A stretch of 64,000 nucleotides of DNA from Devosia algicola. Its GTDB lineage: Bacteria > Pseudomonadota > Alphaproteobacteria > Rhizobiales > Devosiaceae. Every line of letters begins with the position of its first letter. Position 1 is the first letter of the stretch. The notes beneath the pieces were generated by a model. That model saw only the letters and a list, made by a program, of their open reading frames with translations. It did no database searches and was not told the DNA's origin. Both the position numbers and the translations under genes were made by a program. The DNA lies in the NCBI RefSeq assembly GCF_028816455.1, contig NZ_CP118246.1, forward strand, positions 1,612,001 through 1,676,000. Reading direction: 5' to 3'. This document shows positions 9,249 through 17,901 of this stretch, in pieces.

Positions 9249-9515
9249 CTAGGGCGTAGGATCAATGATCCGGTTCATATCGTCGAACAAGTACGGTGCT
9301 ATAGATACCGTTTTTTGGCGCTCGGCAGTAAGCTTGAAGTGGTCAATGTCAGCGCACATTTCCATGAGGCCTTGCACACGACCGATTTGGTGAATGAGCA
9401 TGTTACGGCCATCGTCATTCAACCACTGATGAAAGCGGGCTTTACGCCTGCCTTCATCAGTAAACACAAACCGCCCCCGCCACACCCATTTGCAAATAAT
9501 TCCCACTTGCAACAA
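9249..9515 (-). CDS. Short hypothetical reading frame, possibly a truncated gene
   Basis: An 88-residue frame whose body (RFVFTDEGRRKARFHQWLND, GRNMLIHQIGRVQGLMEM, TAERQKTVSIAPYLFDDMNR) looks protein-like, with few low-complexity stretches. Its first 16 or so residues are encoded by the left copy of a duplicated intergenic segment, so the original N-terminus may be lost. I do not recognise the family and see no good ribosome site. It may be a gene remnant rather than an active gene. Confidence 0.35.
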   Translation of the reverse strand: MLQVGIICKWVWRGRFVFTDEGRRKARFHQWLNDDGRNMLIHQIGRVQGLMEMCADIDHFKLTAERQKTVSIAPYLFDDMNRIIDPTP

Positions 9516-9610
9516 GCGCCCACAATGTCATTCCGGCGCAGGCCGGAATCCATCCCGAGATCCCTCCACCACCACAAACCGCCTGTCCAACACCCCCGCC
9601 AACATTTCGG
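9466..9610. repeat. Left copy of a duplicated intergenic unit with a palindrome
   Basis: This segment and 9925-10070 share the same order of elements: AAACC(G/T)CCCCCGCCAC, TTGCAAATA, TTGCAAC, the palindrome TCATTCCGGC-GCAG-GCCGGAAT, GATC(C/G)CTCCACCA and CACAAACCGCC. The palindrome arms are at 9530-9537 and 9542-9549. This core is of the widespread intergenic GGAATxxxGCCGG type. A shorter third relative lies near 9735-9770. The unit is a direct, diverged duplication. Confidence 0.7.
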
Positions 9611-9688
9611 GCCGCCCCAGCCTTGGCCGGATAACCTTCCTCCCCCTCCCCAAAATATTCTCTAGCCCTTCTACCACGCCGGACGTCA

Positions 9689-9707
9689 TCCCGGGCTTGA
9701 CCCGGGA
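9689..9707. repeat. Intergenic palindrome, TCCCGGG type
   Basis: Perfect 7-base arms TCCCGGG and CCCGGGA enclose CTTGA. The sequence CGTCATCCCGGGCTTGACCC is a common intergenic repeat type in alphaproteobacteria. It belongs to the repeat cluster and encodes nothing I can support. Confidence 0.6.
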
Positions 9708-9777
9708 CCCATCGTGACATCTCCCCCCACCCCCAAACCGCCTATTCAGCGCAACCCCGCCAACATCTCAGGATGGA

Positions 9778-9795
9778 CCCCGGCCTCCGCCGGGG
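9778..9795. repeat. Intergenic palindrome, CCCCGGC type
   Basis: Arms CCCCGGC (9778-9784) and GCCGGGG (9789-9795) enclose CTCC, inside GGACCCCGGCCTCCGCCGGG. This is a third palindrome family in the same 600-base cluster. The stretch 9796-9924 between it and the right duplicated unit is C-rich and holds no gene I can support. Confidence 0.55.
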
Positions 9796-9924
9796 TGACG
9801 CCGTGCCCGGAACAACAACAGCGCAGCCAAAATCCAAAAACGCCCCACCTGAGCAAACCGCCCCATCTCCCCAAAAAATCTCCCCCCTGCCCAAGCCCAC
9901 CAACCCTCCCATTCCCTACCAAAA

Positions 9925-10070
9925 AAAGACAAACCTCCCCCGCCACCCACACTTGCAAATAGGTCCGAATTGCAACAATTACCCGGTGTCATTCCGGCGC
10001 AGGCCGGAATCCATCCTGAGATCGCTCCACCATCACAAACCGCCCGTCAAGCGCCCCCAAAAATGTCAAA
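9925..10070. repeat. Right copy of the duplicated intergenic unit
   Basis: This is the partner of 9466-9610, with the same palindrome at 9991-10010 (arms ATTCCGGC and GCCGGAAT) and the same flanks in the same order. Substitutions scattered along the unit show the duplication is not recent. The following 110 bases are C-rich and lead into the next gene without further features. Confidence 0.65.
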
Positions 10071-10186
10071 GGCGCCAACCCCACCAGCCTCCCCGTGCTG
10101 GCCGCAACTCCGCCGCCAAAACCCAAACAAATCCCCACCCCGCCGACACCGCTCATAATACCGCCTCCCCAAAGGAGGCCGAAAAA

Positions 10187-10535
10187 ATGACCGATTACGA
10201 CACAATCATTTCCCATAAACTGGTGCTGGCCTATCTCGACCTCGCCCCGCGCTTTGCCGATCTGCTGCAAACCCTCAGCACCCGCACCCAAACCGCCCCC
10301 AACGCCCCCGCCGCGCCGCTCATGACCCGGCTCGTGGCCGATCTATTGGCTCAGACCTACCGTCTCACCTCGCGAGAACCCTTTTCCAACGCCCTGCCCC
10401 ACCTGTCGCTTGATGCCCCGCCACCAACCAATGCGGCATTGCTCGACATATTGCGCGAGGCTGAGCCTGGCGCTCGATGCCTTTCATCACGCCCATTACG
10501 ACCCCGAACAGGAAAGATGGCTGGCCGACGAGTAG
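10187..10535 (+). CDS. Hypothetical protein (frame broken by one extra base)
   Basis: A strong ribosome site, AAAGGAGG at 10171-10178, sits 8 bases before this ATG. The protein begins MTDYDTIISHKLVLAYLDLA and is about 115 residues after repair. I do not recognise a family; it looks helical and soluble. As read, it runs into arginine-rich sequence. Dropping one C at 10466/10467 (GAGCCTGG to GAGCTGG) gives ELALDAFHHAHYDPEQERWL, then ADE and a stop, which reads as a natural end. The good ribosome site and the clean repair argue for a real gene beside the repeat cluster. Confidence 0.6.
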
Positions 10536-10772
10536 AAAAACCGAAAAGATATCCCCGCCGGATCGCCCCGTGCCATACTGCTTCCGTTCCCGCCACACAC
10601 GCGGCGCCGACGAAGCGCCGGGCGGGAAGACGGGGGGAATGGGGTCGCCCAGTCCCATGCGTGGATGCTTAGGACCAGCCGAACGCTGGCCGGGTTTTTT
10701 GGGTGCTCAATCGGTGCCGGAAAATTTGGCTGGATCGTTCAACCCGAAAGGGCGGCTGCTTGCGGCGTGCGC

Positions 10773-10846
10773 AAAAAATCCCGACCGTGTGGGGTGGCTT
10801 TCGCCTCCTTTACCACGACCAACTAGGGCGCAAGCCACCCCACACC
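10773..10846 (-). terminator. Hairpin plus T-run downstream of hemH
   Basis: Arms of 14 bases, GTGTGGGGTGGCTT at 10787-10800 and AAGCCACCCCACAC at 10832-10845, form a long stem around a 31-base loop. Read on the minus strand the stem is followed within about 10 bases by six T (10773-10778). It lies 55 bases past the hemH stop and could terminate hemH. The rest of 10536-10900 holds no gene I can support. Confidence 0.5.
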
Positions 10847-10900
10847 GTGTTCCCCGCAGGTTGTTCAACCGTGCGGCCAAACCCGTTGCCGCTATTGGGG

Positions 10901-11965
10901 TCAGAGCCAGCCCGACAATTCCCGCCGCACCATGTTTTCGATCATGTCCATGCCCTCAACACTATCATTGAGGCAGGGAATATAGGCAAAATCGGTGCCC
11001 CCGGCGGCCAGAAAGGTCTCGCGCGCCTGGATCGAAATTTCTTCCAGCGTCTCGATACAATCGGCCGAAAACGCCGGTGCCAAAATCGCCACCTTCTTGA
11101 CGCCCTTGCCCGGCAGCGCGCCCAGCGTCACATCAGTATAGGGCTCCAGCCATTTCGTCGGCCCGAACCGCGATTGAAACGTCACCATGATCTTGTCGTT
11201 AGCCCAGCCAAGGTGCTCGCGCACCAGCCGGGTCGTCTTGTAACACTGGCAATGATACGGATCGCCCCGCTCCAGATATTCCACCGGCATGCCGTGATAA
11301 CTGGTAATCACCAGATCCGGCTCGAAATCGAGTTTCTCCACGCCATTCTTTATACTCGCCGCCAGCGTTTCGATATATTTTGGATCTTCAAAATAGGCCG
11401 GCATCGTGCGCACCGCCGGTTGCCACCGCATCTTGCCCAGCGCCGCAAAAGCCTTGTCATTCGCCGTTGCGGTCGTTGTCGCCGAATATTGGGGATAGAG
11501 CGGCACCAAAAGGATTTTCTGGCACCCGGCCTTCTGCATCGCTTCCAGCTTCGCCGCCGTCGACGGCTCGCCATAGCGCATGGCAAAATCGACAACCACT
11601 TTACCCTCGCCACTCATGCGCTGTGCTAGATTAAGCGCCTGATTGCGCGTGATGACCTTTAGCGGGCTTTCATTGGTTTCCTTGTCCCATATCTGGGCAT
11701 AGGCATGCCCGCTCTTTTGCGGGCGCACCGAAAGGATAACCAGGTTGAGAATCGGCCACCACAGCCATTTAGGGGTTTCAATCACCCTGGGATCAGACAG
11801 GAATTCCTTGAGATAGCGTCGCACGCTCCAATAATCCGTCGCCTCGGGCGTGCCAAGGTTCAGCAGCAGAACCCCGATCTTCGGGTCATTTACAGGCGGA
11901 TGCCCCGGCGGCAAATTCTCGGTCATGGTCGCAGCGATCCGTTCGGTAAAAAACCGCCGCACCAT
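10901..11965 (-). CDS. hemH: Ferrochelatase
   Basis: Inserts ferrous iron into protoporphyrin IX, the last step of heme b synthesis. The 354-residue protein has the family signatures KIGVLLLNLGTPEATDY near the start, MRYGEPS, LVPLYPQYSATTTA, the catalytic histidine region ITSYHGMPVEYLERGDPYHC, TFQSRFGPTKWLEPYTD, and APAFSADCIETLEEI. Length fits bacterial ferrochelatase. A GCGGA site lies before the ATG at 11965; ATG at 11926 is an alternative. Another heme gene, hemF, lies at 46316, so heme genes are dispersed here. Confidence 0.95.
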   Translation of the reverse strand: MVRRFFTERIAATMTENLPPGHPPVNDPKIGVLLLNLGTPEATDYWSVRRYLKEFLSDPRVIETPKWLWWPILNLVILSVRPQKSGHAYAQIWDKETNESPLKVITRNQALNLAQRMSGEGKVVVDFAMRYGEPSTAAKLEAMQKAGCQKILLVPLYPQYSATTTATANDKAFAALGKMRWQPAVRTMPAYFEDPKYIETLAASIKNGVEKLDFEPDLVITSYHGMPVEYLERGDPYHCQCYKTTRLVREHLGWANDKIMVTFQSRFGPTKWLEPYTDVTLGALPGKGVKKVAILAPAFSADCIETLEEISIQARETFLAAGGTDFAYIPCLNDSVEGMDMIENMVRRELSGWL

Positions 11966-12006
11966 ACAATTTCCGCTGTGTCACACAAGGCGGCTATGGG
12001 TCGCGC

Positions 12007-13594
12007 TTAAAAATTGGCCACCAGCAACAGGACGCCAAATCCCAGAACCGCCATCGCCCCTGCCAGTTCAACCCACCAGACAAGCGCCGCCGTCCCCGCA
12101 TTATCCACACCACCGATTCGCTGTGCCATGCCCTTGGCCGACACCGCCAGCGTCGCCAATACCGCCACCGTTATCGCCGTCCCGGCGCCCATCAGAAACA
12201 CCGCCACGATCCCCGCCGCCAACACGCCTTGCGACAATGCGAATACCAGCACCACCAGCGCGCCTGAACAGGGCCGCAACCCCACCGACAGGACAACGCC
12301 CAACTGCTCCCGCCACGCCCCACCAACAGCCATCGGTGTCACCACATGTCCATGCTCACATTCGCCATGCTCGTGATGCTCGCCGTGGTGATGGTGATGC
12401 CCCCAGCCAAACAATTTCCGCCCGATAAGCCACAGCCCCAACAGAACCACCATCGCGTAGGAGACCAGCACAATCCAGCGCGCCGCATCGCTCATCGCAA
12501 GGCTTGTTATGCCCAGAACGCCCGCTGCCACCAGCACAAACCCAACCGCCACAACCGACTGCATTAGCGCCGACAAGATACTCAGCGTGATGCCGCGCCG
12601 CACCTGGCTTTCATTGGCCAGCATATAGGAGGAAACGACGACCTTGCCGTGCCCCGGCCCTGCCGCATGCACCACGCCATAGAGAAAACTTAATCCCCCC
12701 AGCACCCAGAACGCGGTAAAATCACTTTTCAGGGTGCCCAACGCATCGGTCAGCGCCGCATAAAATTGCCGCTGAAGGTTCTTTAATATTGTGAACACAC
12801 CACCTTGCGGCGTTGGTAGACCCACCTCTACCGGTGGCCCGCCAAAGGGCGCAGCCTTGATATTGCCCAACGCGTTCACAGCATCGAGCGCCGAAGTCGG
12901 TGCCGTCGCTGCACCGGTTTTTTGCGGACAGCTTATTGTGATGAGCCCCTGAGTATCGCGCATGGCGGCCGCCAGATCTGGCGGCAATTGCACCACATCC
13001 GGCCCCAAAGCATAGAGCTTATTGGTCAATTCGTCGCTCAGGTCCTTGGGCGGAACCATCTGAACCGCACAGCCTGGTGGGGCGTTGTCCATACTGATTT
13101 CAGCCGGGTCGGCAAAAGTGATCGCCACATAATATTCAGGATCGCTGATCCCCAATGTCAGTGGCTTAGCCGTATCAATTGCCGGTTCTGCCGCGATTGA
13201 ATAGGTCAGTGTCGTCCGCCCATTGTCATAGGACATGCGTTGATCGCCAACAGCGGCAAACCTGACTGTCTCACCAGCATCACCGGCGAGCGTATAGAAC
13301 CCATATTCACTCAAACCCTTGATATTGTCGTCGGCCAGCGCTTGCAGGCTCCTCGGGCGAAACATCACCATCGCCATTGGTGTCCAACCCCTGCACGGCC
13401 CACGCGGAAAAGGCTTCGTCAAAGGTCCAGATATGCCGCAACTGGCTGACCGCCCCGGCATCGCTGAAAATTACCACCAGTTTGGCATCAATGAAAATAT
13501 GGGGGTGGGCAATTGCGGGCATGACGGCACATAAGGCGGCAACCACCAGCGCCACCAGACGCCTCCCAATAAATCGCACGAAAAAACCTTTCAT
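12007..13594 (-). CDS. DUF1007-NicO fusion, nickel/cobalt transporter (frame broken by one extra base)
   Basis: A 528-residue protein after repair. It has a signal-like N-terminus ending AIAHPHIFID and a periplasmic DUF1007 domain with an EF-hand-like loop DTNGDGDVSPEE. A NicO/RcnA-type membrane domain of about 6 helices follows, with the metal-binding signatures GVVHAAGPGHGK and LRPCSGALVVL. A His/Glu-rich cytoplasmic loop (GWGHHHHHGEHHEHGECEHG) lies between helices. Many genomes encode DUF1007 and NicO separately; here they are one frame. Removing one G at 13347/13348 joins the EF-hand to LQALADDNIKG. It follows a LysR gene (stop at 13600) with a GAGG site, so it is probably in the same transcript. 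Transport of Ni or Co, and its direction, are inferred. Confidence 0.85.
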
Positions 13595-13599
13595 CGACC

Positions 13600-14496
13600 T
13601 CAAATGGGATGGGCTGAAAACCAGTCGACCAGATGATCAATAAGCGCTCGAACTTTGCCCGCCAGATGGCGCCGGTGCGGATATACCGCCTGCAATGTCT
13701 GCCCGGTAGGCATGAAATCTTCCAATATCGCCACAAGGCTGCCATCGGCAATTGCCGGATCAGCCAGATAGGAAGGCATCACCGCAAACCCCAGGCCCTC
13801 GACCGCCGCCTGACGTGCCGCCAGGGGCGAATTAACCCGCACTGGGCCAGTGACCGGCACTGAAACGGTCTTGCCGTTATCGTTAAACCGCCAGTTTGAT
13901 TGCCCCTGCAAATTGGTATCGATCACGCAGGGCATCGTGCGCAAATCCTCGGGATGCCGGGGCGTGCCGAGGCGCTCCAGCAACGCCGGCGATCCCGCCG
14001 CCACAATCTGCATATCAGCGATTTTGCGGGCAATCAGCGAACTGTCGGCCAGGGTGCTGATCCGCAGCGCCACATCGATCCCCTCATCGACAAGGTCGAC
14101 ATAGCGATCTTCCAGACGCAGATCGAGACTGACCTTGGGGTACTTGGTCAAAAAGCCGAATATGACCGGCGCCAGCGTTCTCTCGCCAAAGTTGCGGGGC
14201 GCTGAAACCCGCAGCAGCCCCCGCGGCTCCGATGTCTGATCGGTTATGCTCGCGTCCAGATCGTCCAACTGCTGCAGCAAGGCGCTGGCCTCGCGATAGT
14301 AGACCTCACCGGCCTCGGTCAATCCCAGTTTGCGCGTTGTTCGGTTCATCAACCGAACGCCGAGATAATTTTCGAGATCAGTGACATATTTCGACAGCAG
14401 CGCCTTTGACCGCCCGTGCTGGCGTGCTGCTGCGGAAAAGCCGCCACTATCAAATACCTGAACAAACGCTCGGATGCGGGCCAGGTCCTGCGTCAT
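13600..14496 (-). CDS. LysR-family transcriptional regulator
   Basis: A 298-residue LTTR. The N-terminal winged helix contains DLARIRAFVQVFDSGGFSAA, ARQHGRSKALLSKYVTDLEN and LGVRLMNRTTRKLGLTEAG. The rest is the periplasmic-binding-like effector domain, with LLRVSAPRNFGERTLAPVI, and resembles the AaeR/DmlR-type subgroup. It overlaps the upstream creatininase gene by 4 bases (14493-14496) and ends 6 bases before the NicO gene. A LysR gene in the middle of a co-directional run is unusual, since most are divergent from their targets. Confidence 0.9.
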   Translation of the reverse strand: MTQDLARIRAFVQVFDSGGFSAAARQHGRSKALLSKYVTDLENYLGVRLMNRTTRKLGLTEAGEVYYREASALLQQLDDLDASITDQTSEPRGLLRVSAPRNFGERTLAPVIFGFLTKYPKVSLDLRLEDRYVDLVDEGIDVALRISTLADSSLIARKIADMQIVAAGSPALLERLGTPRHPEDLRTMPCVIDTNLQGQSNWRFNDNGKTVSVPVTGPVRVNSPLAARQAAVEGLGFAVMPSYLADPAIADGSLVAILEDFMPTGQTLQAVYPHRRHLAGKVRALIDHLVDWFSAHPI

Positions 14497-15287
14497 CTGC
14501 TGCCCAATCGCTCAAGATCAAATTTGTCGACATCTGCCAGCAACCCGCCAAAACCGGTCAATGCATGGCGCGCACTGGCAGCGCCTTTCTCAGCACTCGC
14601 CGCCAGTGCGTTGCCAACAACGCCCGCATCGTTCAAATCCTGTGACATCCAGCCCATCTGCACCATGCCATGAACCTTTAGCGCAACCGTCTCTGCGTCC
14701 CACGCTTCCCCATTTGAGGAAAAATCTGCCAGCTGGTCCCGACGCACCTTCTCGGGCCAATAATGCAGCATCAGCGAGGTTTCAATGTCGCCGCCATGAA
14801 TGCCATAGGCAATTTCCCTGTCGGCAAACAATCCCGGTGGCTGGCCAAAACGCAGCCATGACGCGCTTACCGACAACATGCCCAGTTCGACTCGGAGGCG
14901 CGTCGACAAAAGACTCACGATCCCCGAGTTACCGCCATGGCTTGATACAATAATCAGCTTGCGCCCCCCCGCGGCATAAAAACCCTGGGCAACGTCCCAC
15001 CAGCTGACCAAGAGCGCTTCCGCCGTGTGGCTGAATGTACCGGCGAAATTACTGTGCTCGATACTATGTCCTATAGTCTGCAATGGCAGTACAATAGAAT
15101 CGATTGTGTCGGGCAGAAATTTTGAAAGCGCAACCAGATGCCCGCGCGCGATGTCGCAATCTGTCGACAGCGGCAAATGTGGTCCATGCGGTTCAATTGC
15201 CGCAACAGGCAATATCCCGATGATCTGCCTGGTCACCAATGCTGAATATTCGGGAGCAGTCAGCTCTTCGGCAAAATACAGAGCCAT
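14493..15287 (-). CDS. Creatininase-family amidohydrolase
   Basis: A 264-residue protein of the creatininase/MftE/FAPy-deformylase family, metal-dependent amide hydrolases. Conserved parts are PVAAIEPHGPHLPLSTDCDI (metal-binding Glu, His, Asp), GHSIEHSNFAGTFS, and a second metal site SSHGGNSGIV, followed later by YGIHGGDIETSLMLHYWP. A GAGGAG site precedes the ATG at 15287. It is the first gene of a run with LysR and DUF1007-NicO. The substrate is not predictable. Confidence 0.88.
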   Translation of the reverse strand: MALYFAEELTAPEYSALVTRQIIGILPVAAIEPHGPHLPLSTDCDIARGHLVALSKFLPDTIDSIVLPLQTIGHSIEHSNFAGTFSHTAEALLVSWWDVAQGFYAAGGRKLIIVSSHGGNSGIVSLLSTRLRVELGMLSVSASWLRFGQPPGLFADREIAYGIHGGDIETSLMLHYWPEKVRRDQLADFSSNGEAWDAETVALKVHGMVQMGWMSQDLNDAGVVGNALAASAEKGAASARHALTGFGGLLADVDKFDLERLGSR

Positions 15288-15429
15288 TTGCTACTCCTCA
15301 AAAACGCCTACCTCGGTACATAACCCATCTGCAGAGGGTGAACAATAAACCCACTTGGCCGTTGCTCGATTAACGATAGGGTAGACTGTGGATCGACGCG
15401 CACCGGGAGTTCGGACTATTTTCCCTCTT

Positions 15430-15852
15430 ATGTCCAGACCATCAGCCCATTCGAACCTGTATCGCCTGATCGAGGCCGGCCAGCTTGCCCATCAGGCGGT
15501 GCTGGTGCCGTTGCGCGAACGGGGGCTGGAGCCGGGTGACGATGCCGTGCTTTTCATTCTTGCCCGCCATGGCACCGATGATGCCGACCTCGCCCGAGAG
15601 CTCGATATTGAGATTGAAACCCTGACGCCACGCATATCACGACTTATCGAGCGCGATCTCGTGACCCGCCAGGCCGTTGGGCCCTTGCTGACGCCCGGAC
15701 TTGCGCTGACCGAGCGCGGCGTGCGCATCCGCAATCGGCTCGCCGAAAACTGGGCCGAACTCGAAAAGGCATTGATGGGCGAACTCAAGAAGAAGCAGCG
15801 AAAATCACTCGGCGAAACGCTGAAAAGATTCAGCGCCCTTTTGAGACTTTAG
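15430..15852 (+). CDS. MarR-like winged-helix protein
   Basis: A 140-residue protein with a MarR-like layout: helical start SNLYRLIEAGQLAHQAVLVP, a recognition helix region DDADLARELDIEIETLTPRI, a wing and LALTERGVRIRNRL, and a helical lysine-rich tail. An in-frame upstream start at 15388 would add 14 residues; neither start has a strong ribosome site. It is divergent from the creatininase run and may share its control region at 15288-15429. Confidence 0.72.
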   Translation: MSRPSAHSNLYRLIEAGQLAHQAVLVPLRERGLEPGDDAVLFILARHGTDDADLARELDIEIETLTPRISRLIERDLVTRQAVGPLLTPGLALTERGVRIRNRLAENWAELEKALMGELKKKQRKSLGETLKRFSALLRL

Positions 15853-15941
15853 ACTCGGTCGGGCGTTCAGGTCCGGTTCAGACTAAAAGTGCTTTGGTGT
15901 CATCATACAAGTTGTCACAATACCCAATGGGAGTTCATACC

Positions 15942-16373
15942 ATGGCCATAAAAAACAAGCTGGTAATCGGCGGTTTGACCGCGCTAGCCCTGATCGCCAG
16001 CACCGCCGGTGCATTTGCGGCCACCGCCTATGCCACCACAAATGTCAATGTCCGCTCCGGCCCGAGCACCCAATATCGCGCCGTCGACACCCTGTATCGC
16101 GGTGAACGCGTTGATGTTCAATATTGTCGTGGTAGTTGGTGCTTCGTTCAAAAGGTCGGTCGCGACGGTTGGGTTGCCTCAAATTACCTCAACCGCGGTC
16201 GCCCACCAGTACACCGTCCTCGCCGGGTTCCGGTACCCAGTTGGGGCGACTATTACGACTTCGACAATGGATGGGCACAACCCCGCCGTCATTTCCCGCG
16301 CCGTCATCTTCCGCGTCATCGCTCGCAGGCATGCTTTGGCAGTTCCAACGGCTATTTCTGTTTCGGTAACTGA
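15942..16373 (+). CDS. Secreted bacterial SH3-domain protein
   Basis: A 143-residue exported protein. The signal peptide is MAIKNKLVIGGLTALALIAS with cleavage likely after AFA. A bacterial SH3b domain follows: TTNVNVRSGPSTQYRAVDTL, RVDVQYCRGSWCFVQKVGRD, WVASNYL. The C-terminal third is Arg/Pro/His-rich and ends with two cysteines (QACFGSSNGYFCFGN). SH3b proteins usually bind cell-wall peptides. GGGAG lies about 8 bases before the ATG. A hairpin downstream probably ends the transcript. Confidence 0.85.
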   Translation: MAIKNKLVIGGLTALALIASTAGAFAATAYATTNVNVRSGPSTQYRAVDTLYRGERVDVQYCRGSWCFVQKVGRDGWVASNYLNRGRPPVHRPRRVPVPSWGDYYDFDNGWAQPRRHFPRRHLPRHRSQACFGSSNGYFCFGN

Positions 16374-16380
16374 TCGCCCT

Positions 16381-16409
16381 GACACGCTGCCCGATCCGGG
16401 CGGCGTGTC
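16381..16409 (+). terminator. Hairpin after the SH3 gene
   Basis: Arms GACACGC and GCGTGTC, extended by CCCG/CGGG, enclose a short loop directly downstream of the SH3-domain gene. No T-run follows, so it may be an RNA-stabilising or rho-assisted structure. A weaker inverted repeat ACTGTC/GACAGT follows near 16421-16454. Confidence 0.4.
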
Positions 16410-16507
16410 TCATCGACACCACTGTCAAAGGTCAGGCACCTGGAGTCGACAGTGATCCTCTCGGCGTCATGTTGCGTATCGCATAGACATTATAGCGGAG
16501 CGCAACA

Positions 16508-16909
16508 TTGATGAGCAAATATCTGATCCTTTATGCGGCCTGTACAATTGTCTTTTTTGCGCTCGACTTCATGTGGCTCACGACCATTGCCAAATCGACC
16601 TATCAGCGCGAGATCGGCTCCATTCTCCTGCCCAATCCCAATCTTGCCGTCGCGGCAGGCTTTTATCTGCTCTATCTGGTTGGCGTCGTCGTACTGGTCG
16701 CCGCGCCCGCTGAGGGAGACGTCATGAAGGCACTACTCACCGGCGCATTGCTGGGATTTGTCGCCTACGGCACCTATGATTTGACCAACCTGTCGACGCT
16801 CAAGGGATTCACACCAACAATTGCCGCCATCGACATGGCCTGGGGCACAGCATTAACCGCACTCAGCGCCGCAGCAGGTGTCTGGTTCACCCGACTGATT
16901 GTGATCTAG
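16508..16909 (+). CDS. DUF2177 family membrane protein
   Basis: A 133-residue inner-membrane protein of DUF2177, function unknown. It has four hydrophobic helices and the family signatures CTIVFFALDFMWL near the start, LLGFVAYGTYDLTNLSTLKG in the third quarter, and AIDMAWGTALTAL. It is convergent with the next gene, and the two stop codons share CTAG at 16906-16909. Confidence 0.88.
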   Translation: MMSKYLILYAACTIVFFALDFMWLTTIAKSTYQREIGSILLPNPNLAVAAGFYLLYLVGVVVLVAAPAEGDVMKALLTGALLGFVAYGTYDLTNLSTLKGFTPTIAAIDMAWGTALTALSAAAGVWFTRLIVI

Positions 16910-17823
16910 TGCGGCGGAGTCGGCTGTCCGCGCTGAACCCGGCGCATGCGTTCGCGCGCCATTACAACAAGGCCTGCTGCCACAATGATTGCCGCACCAA
17001 CCAGCGATAATAAATCAATCAGATGGCCAAAGATCACAAAACTCAAAACGATTGCCCAGGGTAGGGAAAAATAGTTGAACGGCTGCACCACGCTCGCGGG
17101 CGCCATCGAAAGCGCCACCATCATCAAGCCATGAGCGGCCGTCGTTGTGCCCATGATGAACACGACCAGCAAAATATCGCCCCAGCCCATTGGCTGCCAA
17201 TGAAATACCCCGACAATCCCCGATAGCACCAGACCTATGACGCTGACATAAACCATGCTGGTCCGTGCACTGTCGTGCTGCCCAACCTTGCGAGTAAAGA
17301 CGATATAGAGCGCATAAAAACCTGCCGAGGCAACAGCGTAAACAACGCCAATATTCATCGCCAATCCCCCCGGGCGCACGATGAACAAGGCGCCCATGAA
17401 GCCAACGCCAATGGCCACAATACGAAATATTCCGACTTTCTCACCCAGGATCGGGATGGCAAAAAGTGTAACCAGCAAAGGATAAATCAAACTGATCGAC
17501 TGCAACTCACCCAGCGGCACCGTTTGCAGGGCCAGCGCAAACAGCCAGATGTCAGCCATGAGCAATACGCCTCTAAGGACCTGCCAGAGCGGCACTCGAG
17601 AGCGCAGCGCGTGGCGCAACGGTGCTCGCCGCGACACCAGAAACAGCGAAAAGGCGGCAAACGCCCAATATCGCATCATGGTGATCTGGAACGGAGAATA
17701 GGTTTGGACCAAAACCTTGGCCACAGCATCCTGCAAGCCGAAAATCATCACCGTGATAATGGTCAGCAATATGGCACGCGTGTAGTTGTCGCCACGCAGG
17801 GCGTTTATGACTGGCGTATCCAT
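16906..17823 (-). CDS. DMT-superfamily transporter (EamA type)
   Basis: A 305-residue permease with ten hydrophobic helices arranged as two EamA repeats. Examples are ILLTIITVMIFGLQDAVAKV at the start of repeat 1, with ALQTVPLGELQSISLIYPLL, and VVYAVASAGFYALYIVFTRK in repeat 2. The polar tail is MARERMRRVQRG. These proteins export or exchange metabolites; the substrate is unknown. AAGGAAG lies about 8 bases before the ATG. Confidence 0.88.
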   Translation of the reverse strand: MDTPVINALRGDNYTRAILLTIITVMIFGLQDAVAKVLVQTYSPFQITMMRYWAFAAFSLFLVSRRAPLRHALRSRVPLWQVLRGVLLMADIWLFALALQTVPLGELQSISLIYPLLVTLFAIPILGEKVGIFRIVAIGVGFMGALFIVRPGGLAMNIGVVYAVASAGFYALYIVFTRKVGQHDSARTSMVYVSVIGLVLSGIVGVFHWQPMGWGDILLVVFIMGTTTAAHGLMMVALSMAPASVVQPFNYFSLPWAIVLSFVIFGHLIDLLSLVGAAIIVAAGLVVMARERMRRVQRGQPTPPH

Positions 17824-17901
17824 GGTGACAGCTTCCTTATAGACAAGCCAAAGGCCCCGAACACCCTCAGTCCGGAGCCATGCCCGTGCTATATACCAAT
17901 A

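Noticed and set aside
9457..9958. Minus-strand frames across the repeat cluster, with peptides like GWIPACAGMT and WVPGQARDDV
   Set aside because: These peptides are translations of intergenic palindromes and are familiar false genes in repeat-containing genomes.
9466..10070. CRISPR array
   Set aside because: There are only two full units, spaced about 460 bases apart, with no regular spacers and no cas genes.
8101..10190. Integrated phage or plasmid island
   Set aside because: The region is accessory-like, but no integrase, transposase, replication or structural gene was found and no attachment-site repeats beyond the uvrB-end duplication.
10703..11629. A 308-codon frame antisense to hemH
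   Set aside because: It is a shadow of the hemH frame; the composition is Arg/His/Leu-rich and no domain is visible.
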